Shown here piece by piece: positions 47,657 to 58,794 of a stretch of 64,000 bases of DNA. The first letter of the stretch is position 1, and every line of letters begins with the position of its first letter. The notes beneath the pieces are model-generated. The model did no database searches. It saw only the letters and a list, made by a program, of their open reading frames with translations, and was not told the DNA's origin. The stretch spans positions 8,671,620 through 8,735,619 of the forward strand of contig NC_091135.1 of NCBI RefSeq assembly GCF_041381155.1, read 5' to 3'. A program made the position numbers and the translations under genes. The stretch is from Argopecten irradians. Lineage: Eukaryota; Mollusca; Bivalvia; Pectinida; Pectinidae.

Positions 47657-49936
47657 TCACACCTGTGAAACAGAAAGGTATGAATACCTGATGTCATACA
47701 GAGACACATATCCATCAGCGTTTGTAACGGCTAGCGTACTGCCATCCATACTTGTGCACATTTGGTGTTCCATATCATCGGACCCATCCACGGAAATTTG
47801 ACTATGGAGAACATTTTTCATCTGTCCGGAAAATGACGTCACGGACACGTCACCGTTTCTGCTGTCCAAAATCAGGAGCATATCTATCCCACTGGCTATC
47901 GTGATGCCTTGCGGTTTCCCGACACTCAAGGCCGTGTGTGCAACAAATGTTTTCCTGTTAATAGGATCCTCACCGCTTGATTTGAAGTAAATGACTTTGG
48001 ATTTATCGAGGTCACTGAGCATCAGATCAAAGGAATTTGTTACAACTAGGTTTCGGGGGCTTGTGCAATAATCGGCAGGGATCTTTTTTCGCACACGTCC
48101 CTGCAAGTCAATTATGTCAATTCTTGTAGCGCAAAATGGTGGACAAAGACAACCTATCAAATGCTTGCTTTCTTTGTGAAAAGCAATGTGCGCATATTGG
48201 CCGGTTGTAAGGGCCTTTCTGACGACAGTTTCTTCCCCTTTCTTTAGTGCAGGATAGGTGAGAAAGAGCAACTGTTTTTGTTTCGGGGCGGTTACAACGC
48301 ACTCCACATCAGATATAGTGGCAACATCCCATGGTTCCACGTAACCGAAATCATAAACATTTAACAGGCCACCGTACTGGCTAAGAACTTTCATACAATA
48401 ATTTGCTCGGTCTATCAATACAAATGCATCACCAACGGTTGCGATGGCTACCACAGATGGAACACTGACGTCTCCAGACAACTGGATATCGAAATATTCC
48501 CTGTACACAAACCCCGAAATGCCGTCTCTGGTGCTGAAAGAAGCGTTCACGGGTTCATTATAATGGACCAAAGAAGTGGCAGACGATTCCGTTTGGTGTG
48601 TGTCAAGACTGTCCGTGGTGTTACCGCTAGCCTGCAAAGAGTCGCCTAAATATTCTGATGAATTACCTGCAGAATTGGTGAACATGTCAGAATCAAGAAG
48701 CGGCGGAGCTGATGGTTCAGGAATGGGAGTTACAGGCAAATCCAACTCTTGTGGTATTGACAACGGTGGGGCTGAGGGAACTGGATGCGGAGTAGCAGAT
48801 GCGTTAGATGAACTTTGTATTACTAAAGAAGGATGCTGCAATACACGTTCGTATGAAGGAAGACCTTCTTCCTCCGTTATTTCACCCGATGCGTCTTCCG
48901 TCGCAGTCTCTTGAGGGTCATCCTGGTGTTCATCAACATTAAATGCCACAACATACGCCCCTGCGTGACAACTGTTGGTAACCTCAATACTCACAATGTT
49001 TGAAGTTGTCATTTTGTCTTCCAGTTCAGTGTTTATCATATACCTCAGCTCAAATGGTTTGGTTAAATCGGACTCAAGCTGAGGCAACATATTTGTTAAA
49101 GATGCTGTTGTCTTCAACAAATCTCCGGCTAGGACCATATTCTGTGATGGCTTCATAGAAGTATGTAACATTAAAGCCAGAGCCAATTTCTGTTGGGCAC
49201 CTAATGAAGCCAGTAGAGATGAACACACCGAGGAATCTTTTTCCAAATATTTCTTCTCTCTTTCTTCTAATTCTTTGGCCTTTCTTAATACCTTTTCTTC
49301 TTGCTTTTCTAAGTAGTGAATAACCTTTTCTTTCAGACCAGAATAATACGCTTTCACTGTTGCTTCTGTGGCCCCCCGGTCTGGAATAGCGTTTTCAAGC
49401 TTTGACGACATCTTCCCATGTAACACTTCAGTTCGTGACATGACATCCTGCAGATCAGAAGAAATTTGTTTAATTTTATTGTAACAAATCTCTCTCATAT
49501 TTTTTGTGATTGTCTGAAAATTACATCCATGATGCATGGAAGCCTTGCATCGTGGACATGCTAGTGTGTTGCAGGTTTCACAATAGTATTTGCAGCAACT
49601 CCTTGGATGAATTGAACACAGAGGAGCCGATACACCGTCGCTGGTAGGAAGGGCAGGTCGCTCGTTTTCATCACTGTAAAACATACATAAATTTCTTGTC
49701 AGAGAGTCCTCCTCTAAGGTTGATAGCATGGTATCGTCCACTTCCGTTTGCGGGTCTTGTGGTGTATGTTCATAACTACACACAGGACAACAGAATGATG
49801 CCTGGCCGAAATGCTCACTGATGTAACCAACCAAACATTCATGGCAGAAGACATGCTGACATTTCAGTTTCTTTGGATAGTTTACGGATTCATGGCATAC
49901 GCCGCACTTGCACAGCGTTTGAAGTATTTCCTCCAT
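47657..49936 (-). CDS. TRIM-type RING/B-box/coiled-coil protein with late-domain motifs, intronless
   Basis: Single open frame of 759 aa. RING finger at about 11-53 (C11, C14, C26, H28, C31, C34, C50, C53) implies E3 ubiquitin ligase activity. B-box at about 107-143 (CxxH...CxxC...CxxC...HH). A helical coiled coil covers about 150-235. An acidic then proline-rich linker (about 335-425) carries LPSY (359-362) and PSAP twice (387-390, 408-411). The C-terminal 280 residues look like a beta-propeller of NHL or similar type (repeated short strands, e.g. DAFVLIDRANYCMKVL, LLILDSRNGDV, DGYVSLYDIR); I cannot fix the blade count. The TATAAAG box, short leader and lack of introns suggest a retroposed origin. 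Bivalves have large TRIM-like families tied to innate immunity; the substrate is unknown. Confidence 0.88.
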   Translation of the reverse strand: MEEILQTLCKCGVCHESVNYPKKLKCQHVFCHECLVGYISEHFGQASFCCPVCSYEHTPQDPQTEVDDTMLSTLEEDSLTRNLCMFYSDENERPALPTSDGVSAPLCSIHPRSCCKYYCETCNTLACPRCKASMHHGCNFQTITKNMREICYNKIKQISSDLQDVMSRTEVLHGKMSSKLENAIPDRGATEATVKAYYSGLKEKVIHYLEKQEEKVLRKAKELEEREKKYLEKDSSVCSSLLASLGAQQKLALALMLHTSMKPSQNMVLAGDLLKTTASLTNMLPQLESDLTKPFELRYMINTELEDKMTTSNIVSIEVTNSCHAGAYVVAFNVDEHQDDPQETATEDASGEITEEEGLPSYERVLQHPSLVIQSSSNASATPHPVPSAPPLSIPQELDLPVTPIPEPSAPPLLDSDMFTNSAGNSSEYLGDSLQASGNTTDSLDTHQTESSATSLVHYNEPVNASFSTRDGISGFVYREYFDIQLSGDVSVPSVVAIATVGDAFVLIDRANYCMKVLSQYGGLLNVYDFGYVEPWDVATISDVECVVTAPKQKQLLFLTYPALKKGEETVVRKALTTGQYAHIAFHKESKHLIGCLCPPFCATRIDIIDLQGRVRKKIPADYCTSPRNLVVTNSFDLMLSDLDKSKVIYFKSSGEDPINRKTFVAHTALSVGKPQGITIASGIDMLLILDSRNGDVSVTSFSGQMKNVLHSQISVDGSDDMEHQMCTSMDGSTLAVTNADGYVSLYDIRYSYLSVSQV

Positions 49937-50005
49937 GTTTGACTAAATGACTTTAAATCTCTCCATGATGTACAATGTATGTCCGTTCGTTTCAGTCTTT
50001 TGGCT

Positions 50006-50012
50006 CTTTATA
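50006..50012 (-). promoter_or_regulatory. TATA box of the TRIM-type gene
   Basis: TATAAAG on the minus strand, 70 bases before the ATG. It predicts a start about 30 bases later and a leader of about 40 bases. Confidence 0.6.
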
Positions 50013-50668
50013 CTGACACCATTACTTGGTTTGAAGAATTCCCGTCTGCATTAATTCTGCAATGAAAATAACTGTATTTGATACCAATCCTGTGAATGAT
50101 ATAATTATAGATATATTTGGAACCTGCTAACAACTTTAATTTATAAATGTGTTATTATTTCTCTTTGTGATTTTTAACGTTTTAACAATCACCTTTTAGA
50201 TCTAGGCCTATTAGTAGTAAGGAAGGTACACCTACTTAGGTAAAAGCTGGTCTAGAATATTTTCTTGCGCGAAGACCAGTGTTAATCTACCCAAGTTCAT
50301 GTATTGAGCAATTGAAATAGGATTTATTTTTTTATGCTACAGTTATATTGAGCCCAACTTCAGTGGAAGTTGAGATTTTGAGATATGAAAATATACTAAT
50401 AATTAATGATGTGGTACATGCATGTAATGAATTAATTTAAGTTTAAAGTCACTGATCTTCATCATGAACAAGCACCATTGTACTTTGGGAGGAAAATGGG
50501 ATTTTTGTTATGTACAATGTATCTAAATTACACAAATAAGATTAGCAGAACTTGGTCAAAACATGTTGAAAATTAATAAATATATAAACATTGTGCCACT
50601 ACAATACCCTCAGATATATGCATTGTACATGTATATGTATATCATGACAGAGTCTACCATTCGTTCAA

Positions 50669-51228
50669 AGGGACAATTAAGTCTGAGAGTACATTAAAAT
50701 TTGCTTATATATCGGAAACAAACCAGTTACATTACATTTACATTATTATTATTATTATTTATTATATTATTTATTATTATTACATTATTAGCTATTTTTA
50801 CTGTGATATGCCAGTGTCCGCGATTACTACACATTGTTGTCGGACGTCTGGAATGCCAAACCCTGGTTATTGCCAGTGTAGTAAAGAAATTTTGTTTAGA
50901 ACTACTCAAATCGCTCTTACAGTAGTGTATTTACGTAATTAAGTGCATGCTCTTGTCTAAATATACAATATCTCCAATCAGTGGTTATATATCGTATTTG
51001 ATTAACGTACGTGACTTTGGCTCGGGTATTGGTACAGCATACATGTTATACATGTACCTGCTTAATCGTATTGATCAACGATTGGGAATTTCAACGGCGT
51101 CATTTAAAATACATAACAATGTCGTGGAATTTTTCAATATTTCTTGTTATATGTTTCATAAGGAATATAGAACAATACATCTATGTCATGAAATTTTGTT
51201 TCGTGGTTATGTAACAGAATTAGCCCCG
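50669..51228. mobile_element. MITE B, copy 2, right end lost
   Basis: The left end AGGGACAATTAAGTC follows TCAA (a changed TTAA). The body matches 43911-44479 through GTGACTTTGGCTCGGGTAT and TGCTTAATCGTATTGATCAA but stops before the right terminal repeat. It contains an ATT microsatellite (50742-50790) absent from copy 1. Confidence 0.8.
50742..50790. repeat. ATT microsatellite
   Basis: An ATT/ATTT run of about 49 bases, expanded inside MITE B copy 2. Confidence 0.9.
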
Positions 51229-51294
51229 TTGGGATATCCATTTACGGTTGCTTGTAAGTTCATAATGATTACCAAATTCAACTGACAATTTTAA

Positions 51295-51561
51295 AGATGC
51301 TCCACCGCTGACAGAGCATAAATTATATTCTTCATTTGAACAATAATTGGTGTTTAATCCTGTATATATATGCCTAATTAAAACAAAGAATAATATAAAA
51401 TAATTTATTTCGCCTTTGGTGCATGCGCAATCAGTACTTTATTCCATATAGGATATAGTGCCACAGAATTTTTTCGGGATGAAATTTAAATTAGAAGCTC
51501 AAACTCGTCTGCTCCAGATTTTGATAGTGAAAAAATACCATTTGCCAGCGGTGGAGCATCT
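51295..51561. mobile_element. TTAA-flanked MITE A, copy 2 (opposite orientation)
   Basis: TTAA flanks at 51291-51294 and 51562-51565. The sequence is the inverse of 46608-46965 with an internal deletion of about 90 bp. The same inverted ends are intact. Confidence 0.85.
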
Positions 51562-51565
51562 TTAA

Positions 51566-52737
51566 CAAAATCATGTAATAATTCTTATTATCTTCCAGAC
51601 TCTGAACTCTAAAGAGATATGGATTATATACCACCCCCCCCTCCCCACAAAAAAAAAAAAATAAAAAAATAAATAACATTAAAGGTTGTTATAATTCTTC
51701 TCTAGCTAATTAAATTTTGTATTAGGCTATATCACAAGTCTAGGTGAAATTACAAATATGTATTTTGTTTATTATATTCCATTGAGTAAATAATACATGT
51801 TGACTTGACATGCAATATAGCATATTCATTATTGACTCAGGGTTTCCATTTTTAGAATCATGGAGTCAACTTTGCGAACTTCATATCCCCAACGCTGCAT
51901 TCTTCAGGGAGGCGTTCTTTTACAAATATTTTTTCTTGTAATTAATATACACATTATATATTATTTTTGACATTATATCTGATATAAGAATTAAGTACCT
52001 TTGTTGAGTTCTATATGGTGTTATCGCTCCCGTAGAATTAAAGAGGTCGTAGGTCCACAATTGATATTTATTAATATAACAGTATGGAGTGTTCTCTGAA
52101 CGCCAACATACAAAATATTTATCAGCAATAAGTAGGTGCTGTTTTAGGAATCAATAAACCATAATAAGTGATTTAATATAAAAAAATTATATTATTGTAA
52201 ATGCTGAGAATTAATAAGGAGCTACATGCAGATTATCAAGAAAAATGCATTTTGGTTTCAAGGTGAATTTTTTTTTAATTCATATCTCAATTTTAACAGA
52301 AAAACAGGTTTCTTGAACAATATATATCTTAATTTATCAGTATTCTGTATGGACACAGGATTTCTCCAGGGCTACATTCTTAGACAACTTTCATTTCTTG
52401 TGACCGTGCATAGTTGATTTCTTTTATTGCATAATACCTTTAAGTATCTGGTTAGAAAATGAGGGAGAAAAAAAGTGATCATATAAGTTTAAATTAATTT
52501 TGTCGAAAATTTTGACCTGTTGATTATAGTTAAAATTATCTATTGAAGCTGACACAAACAAACATGTATGATATTTTTAAACATTGGTATTGATTACATT
52601 GGAAGTATTATTGGTTATTAAATACTGTATATGTATTTTTGACACAAAGTATTTTTTATTAGAAGTCACTTAATTCTGTAAAAAAATACTAAATGAAATG
52701 AGATTTCATTTCAAAATATTTTATTAAATACAAGAAG
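51566..52737. other. Intergenic, no gene seen
   Basis: AT-rich. A C/A homopolymer stretch at 51632-51670; nothing else recognised. Confidence 0.55.
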
Positions 52738-52911
52738 TTCGACCACAATGTGTAATGGCGGACGGCAGCGAGTTTGAACATCTACACACATGTCACAACC
52801 ACCGGCTTTTCAGGCATATCACAGTAAAACCGACTGATATAATTTCCATTAGAACTGTTTTTTTCCGATATATGTACAAATTTTAATGTTCTCTTAGACT
52901 GAATTGTCCCT
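52738..52911 (-). mobile_element. MITE B, copy 3, end fragment
   Basis: Inverse copy of the first ~175 bases of copy 1 (CCACAATGTGTAATGGCGG ... GAATTGTCCCT) ending at a TTAA (52912-52915). Confidence 0.8.
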
Positions 52912-53351
52912 TTAATAAATTTTTAATTTTTGGACATCATATATGACACATATACAGTTAAGTTACTCTTCTTTAGGTCACTTTATTTTCTGGGATATTA
53001 CTGAATAGAGAAGGTTACTTCCATGTGAATTAAGTTAAAAAAGGATTTTTATTTGATTTTATGAGATGGATACCACAGATTTTAGATATCTTGAAAATTC
53101 CTGAAATAAAATCATCATGAATTTAATTTCATTCATAAATTCTACGTATTATATTTTCATTTCAGAGATAGATATAAACAGAGAAACATTTATTATGTAT
53201 CTATGTTTCTGATACTAATTCTGAACACTTACTGAAATAAAAAATAAAGTACATGTATAATAATCAATATACATGTAGATAACTAAGTATCAACAGGTAA
53301 CCTTTACAGGTAAATTTACCTGTTGGCATTGGGACTCCTTTTAGGAAAAAT

Positions 53352-55405
53352 ACTATAATCACCACTGTCACAACAAACTACCCTACAGGTAAATCCCAAA
53401 TGTTGGCGTTCAAACAATTATAATCGTATAATTCATTCATATTTCAGTCAATTTTAAAGTTGATGTCACCAAATATTTATAAATTGTATAACATTATGCA
53501 TATCTATAGTATTTAGTTCCTTTGTATATAGCTAGTATATAGTCTTTTTGAATCTACAAATACATTTATTATCGCGCTAAACTTTCACCAGCCGCTTGCT
53601 GACACTCTCACTTCACTGTGTGGAAGTTACGTATTGTTGACGCCTCACCTTTAATCACTGTACACTGAACACCTGACTTAAGACCGACACATATATATAT
53701 GAAATCGATTTTTTTTAATGATGTGCTGTCATTCTTTACTATAATTACTAGCGATATCATACATTTACAGCAAAGTTTCTATCTGTCGACGAGATATGTA
53801 CAATATACAAATATATAAAACGGTGTGATCCATGAACGTCTCGCGACAAGTGTAGCTATAATGTAAACAATGCATAGGCAGTGAGAAGAAAAGGCATAGT
53901 CCATTAGAATGATATTTGGGCTACTAATAAATGTCCAAAGGCAATTGTCTTTACCTTGCATTCTTGCATTATTTCTACAGGTAAATCAAATTTTCTCACC
54001 TGGGAGTTAGACGTCGGGACACCGGAAGTACTAAAGGTAACACTACAGTCAGGAGTGTCGCCGTATATCTGTACGGATATACAGGATCGTGTCAACGTAC
54101 AGTACTGCTACGCAAATGTAAATATAATCATGAACAATTAGGCGTAATCGATTCGAGTGATTTTTTTTATTTTCAAAAAATTGTAAAGTACTCTTACATT
54201 TATTTATGATTGTTATTAAAACATAACAACGGGTATATCCTCCTTCAAAAACGGTCAATGATATTTTTACCCGAATTGATTGAATCGAACACCTAGATGT
54301 TGCTGTAGTTTTCTTACATGCATTGGGGAGTGGTATTTGACTCACCAGTGATGGTAAATGTGAAATAGACTATAACCACTGTCACAACAAACTACCCTAC
54401 AGGTAAATCCAAAATGTTGGCGTTCAAACAATTATAATCGTATAATTCATTCATATTTCAGTCAAATTTAAAGTTGATGTCACCAAATATTTATAAATTG
54501 TATAACATTATGCATATCTATAGTATTTATTTCCTTTGTATATAGCTAGCTATATATATAGTATATAGTCTTTTTGAATCTACACATACATTTATTTATA
54601 GCGCTACACTGTTTAACCAGCCGCTTGCTGACACTCTCTTTTCACTGTGTGGAAGTTACGTTGACGCCTCACCTTTAATCACTGTACACTGAACACCTGA
54701 CTTAAGACCGACACATATATATGAAATCGATTTTTTTAATGATGTGCTGTCATTCTTTACTATAATTACTAGCGATATCATACATTTACAGCAAAGTTTA
54801 TATCTGTCGACGAGATATGTACAATATACAAATATATAAAACGGTGTGATCCATGAACGTCTCGCGACAAGTGTATCTATAATGTTAACAATGCATAGTG
54901 AGAAGAAAAGGCATAGTCCATTAGAATGATATTTTGGGCTACTAATAAATGCCCAAAGGCAATTGTCTTTACCTTGCATTCTTGCATTATTTCTACAGGT
55001 AAATCAAATTTTCTCACCTGGGAGTTAGACGTCGGGACACCGGAAATACTAAAGGTAACACTACAGTCAGGAGTGTCGCCGTATATCTGTACGGATATAC
55101 AGGATCGTGTCAACGTACAGTACTGCTACGCAAATGTAAATATAATCATGAACAATTAGGTGTAATCGATCGAGTGATTTTTTTATTTTCAGTTTCTTCT
55201 TAATATTGTAGGATGATACTCTTACACATTTATTTATGATTGTTATTAAAACATAACGAACGGGTATATCCTCCTTCAAAAACGGTCAATGATATTTTTA
55301 CCCGATATTGATTGAATCGAACACCTAGATGTTGCTGTAGTTTTCTTACATGCATTTTTATTAAGTGGTGAAGAGTGGTATTGTGACTCACCAGTGATGG
55401 TAAAT
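53352..55405. repeat. ~1-kb tandem direct duplication (53352-54359 and 54369-55405)
   Basis: The two copies are colinear and highly alike, separated by short indels. Each holds a 105-base block (54000-54104 and 55018-55122) that is open in both directions, differs at one base, and on the minus strand is framed by a GTAGCAG acceptor and a CCCAG|GTGAGA donor. It may be a duplicated exon (YCTLTRSCISVQIYGDTPDC...), but no family is recognised and a full gene cannot be assembled. Confidence 0.85.
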
Positions 55406-56030
55406 ACTTTATAGTAGACGCTATAAAGTTAACCATATATTTCATACTAGCAGCATTTCATAAAAGTTTTATAGATGAATTGATTACGTACATTGTGAGG
55501 CCATTTCGTGTTATCGCCCCATCTTGCATTGTCGTGTTGTCTTGGTCACTAACTGTGACGACCCGAGACAACACACTTCTATCAAAAATCTTTTCTATCT
55601 GTTTCTGTCAACATTATGAAAAAAAATCATCTATAATGATTGATACAAATAAGTAATGTCTTAAAAGGACAGAAAAATAAATAGAATAAAACAAAAAATC
55701 GTACTACTTACACTGTACCATAGCAAACTCGCTTTCATATAAAATTAGTAGCTTATCCCTTTCTCTGTCATAACATAAATGCTTAAACATTTTTACTGCC
55801 AGAACTTCATTGCACAAATGCCGCATTCTTCAGGGTGCCGCTCTTCGATCGACGCTTTTCTTATAATGACTTTGCACACTAGAGATTGTTTAGACTGTCT
55901 TTGTCATCAGAATTTATTTGAAAGATACGGAAGACCATTCCTCTTATTCATTCCTCTTATTGTTTAGTGATGATAATTTTTAATTCATCTCAACACAAAA
56001 CATGATCCGTGAACTCGCGGAATGAAATAG

Positions 56031-56578
56031 CTGCAATATTGTAGCTCAAAAGACTTTTAGACAGAAAATGTTGTCGTCTTTAGAGCTACAATTGGTGCCT
56101 ATTACTAGTACTGCTAATGAAGCAAAGTAATGGTTATGCGAAAATTGCAAACCGTTATTTAAACCATTATTTAAACGTTTGCATGCATTTTTGGTACTTG
56201 TTTTACATGTATATCGGTTACCTACTAGGCAATAAAACTGAACCATATAAAGTATCAAATTCTCAGCAAGACATTTTGTTTTACATATACACATATGAAG
56301 ACCTTTCCGCAGTGAATTTATACAGCAAGTCTACAAAGTATGAATTTGACGTTTTGTGAGAGGTACGGTAGATATTAAGAATGGTAGTTATGTTTATTTT
56401 TTCGACAAAAATCATATATAAATGCTTGTATACGCACAAAATACTTGGAAACCTACAAAAAGTATAGAAAATTGTGCTCGAGTGATTTTCGGAGGCACTG
56501 TTCCACTAGGACATATAGGGACCAATTCGTACCCGGCCAAAAGTTATAGTAGGCCGGGCACTAATTATATTCGTTCTA
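56031..56578. mobile_element. Dispersed ~0.5-kb element, copy 2
   Basis: Partner of 28584-29084 in the same orientation, with both end hairpins recognisable (GTAGCTCAAAAG..., CCCGGCC...GGCCGGG). It has small indels and no coding. Confidence 0.75.
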
Positions 56579-57919
56579 GGAATGAAACGATGGAGCATAT
56601 GAAGTAGCTGTAATAGAACATAATTGTCTGTTTACGAAAAATCTAGATAGCGAATATTTTCAAAATACTGCGGAATAGGATATGGTTTTAGGGTTTAATA
56701 TAATGATGTTACCGTATGTCTAGCATTTGTGACACAATTTTTACATATTTCTAAACCCAATTATGTATCTTGTAATCATATCCTGCAAAACAATTACCAG
56801 ATTTTAATTGGGATAGAAAAAGAAGACATTTTTCGCCATATTTTGTTCTTTCTTTGAAAGCATTGAATCCCCGTAATTTGAACGCCAATTCATACCGGTT
56901 GAGTGTCATTTCAAGAAAGATAACTCGTTCTTACTTATTTACATGATCTTAAACAGTCATACAATTCGTCTGAAAATCTTAATAACGTTATTACAACAAA
57001 TTTCTTTACTTTGTTTTCATGCTTCTGTGTCAAGCTCCATTGTAAGCGTTGTGTTATTACACTTAAAATTAAATTGCGGTTTAACATGAATATGTATTTG
57101 CCGAACTCGCGATCATCAGTATTGCTTGTACTTGTATTATAAATCCCATCTTCATCAGAACTAAAGCGTCTCAAAATCTGTGTTTCTTTTAAAAACGATC
57201 TATTTTTCCATTGACCTAAATACATATAATTGACATTATTTACTCCTAATCCCTGTCTTGTCTGAGCGAGGTGATTAAAGCGACATCCAACGGTGAGTCA
57301 AAGCTTAAATCAACAACATGAATACCCGTAGAGAGAGCCTCATTGCTTACATTGTCTATCTTCATTAAAGTTGAATTTCGAGTCCGGTAGGGGGCTGTGT
57401 GTTCGTAATTTTGCCTAGTTTGATTTTTCCTTTGTCATCCATTTACAGGGGATGAAGGTCATAAAGAAAGTCAACTGGAAGCACAAAGCGAAATAATTGA
57501 TGATAAAAGGTTTCGTAGTCTTTATGACATGCATGTTGTAATGCAATCGAAATCGATACAGTAAGTTTATCACATAACTGGCCCGCCCAGCTATATGTCA
57601 TAAATATCGTAAGACACGTGTGTAATAACACTGTTATGACGTCATACGTAGTTTTGACGTCATAATCTATATATGACGTCGCATAATTTGTCTCAGTAGA
57701 CGGAAACGACACAACGAAGCCAGATTTTTACTGTTTTATATAGAGACGAAATTGATGTCCCAATATCCTTATCTGTCTTTTTTCATGATTTAGAAGAATA
57801 TTAAATAAATGTTTACCAATATCGAATTACAACAACTGCTGTTTAGTGTGGCTTTAAAAGTTTTACTTATATCTCTATCAATAAAAGCTATGTGATGAAT
57901 AGAATCTTACACTCGTAAT

Positions 57920-58046
57920 TATGTGATATGGAATTTATCAAACTCGTTTAAAATTTGATATGCCACTGGCCTAAAGGCTCGTCTAAAGGCTCGAGCTCGT
58001 GGCATATCAAATTATTGAACTCGTTTGATAAATTTCATATCACATA
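57920..58046. mobile_element. Foldback hairpin element, ~47-bp arms
   Basis: TATGTGATATGGAATTTATC and the inverse GATAAATTTCATATCACATA close a nearly perfect stem. The centre has AAAGGCTCGTCTAAAGGCTCG. It is a structural relative of 7867-8008 and 30825-30971. Confidence 0.8.
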
Positions 58047-58592
58047 GCCACGCATGTAAGATCATCTATACCGGCTTAACTGTTTCAAATACAGTTAAAG
58101 TAGAGCTCAAAAAATATCCGCGCAAATGTCCTTTGGTATGGAAACGCATTTGTCCCCATTGTGTACATGTAAAAAGGTCCATTAAAGCAGCTGACTCTGA
58201 CCTGGTTATTCTCAGTTCATAGGGAGTTGGCTACTGGTTGACCTATTGGTGGTACGATGTACAAGGTAAAAGGACGTGTGAAAATGCTCGTTGTCGTCTG
58301 CAGTATGCTTTACATTGAGGGATTTTCCATGCGAATCATGTCTATATCTTCCATGTGTTTGGCGGGGATCCGTTTAAAGAGCTTCAGAATAGTTAGATAT
58401 CGTTTTATCTTGATTTCACCGTCTGGATCATGCTGCTGGACTTGTAAATTGATTTAGGTTGTCACTAAAGATCAGCCAACTGATCGATCAATGAACGCCA
58501 TGTGGTTTTGATACTGTGATCAGGCTTTGTTTGGTAAGTTTCACCAACACTTTAGAAAGAACTCGTGCCTCCTTTGTAATGCATATTTTCAC

Positions 58593-58794
58593 AAAGTCGA
58601 TTATTTTCGGAGGAATGATATTTAAGGATTTTTGCGGGGACACTGCTATGATCGTGAAAATATTAGAATCAATAAAAAATGGTTGGTTCATAGATACACT
58701 TTAAGCCAGATCGCTAACAGCTTTAATTACATTTTCTCGTTTTAAGATCAAATCGCGCAAAATGTTGACACGCGGAAATAATCGGTTATACGGT
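58593..58794. mobile_element. Diverged relative of the TACCGTATAT-type MITE
   Basis: Shares TTCTCGTTTT-AGATCAAATCG and the end CGGTTATACGGTA with 18885-19117. The left boundary is unclear. Confidence 0.45.

Noticed and set aside
47657-47670. Continuation of the TRIM-type gene past its stop by splicing at CAG|GTGTGA
   Set aside because: The match to a donor is modest and no following exon is recognisable; the frame ends naturally with TGA.
48576-48914. 112-codon plus-strand frame
   Set aside because: Antisense shadow of the proline-rich linker of the TRIM-type gene.
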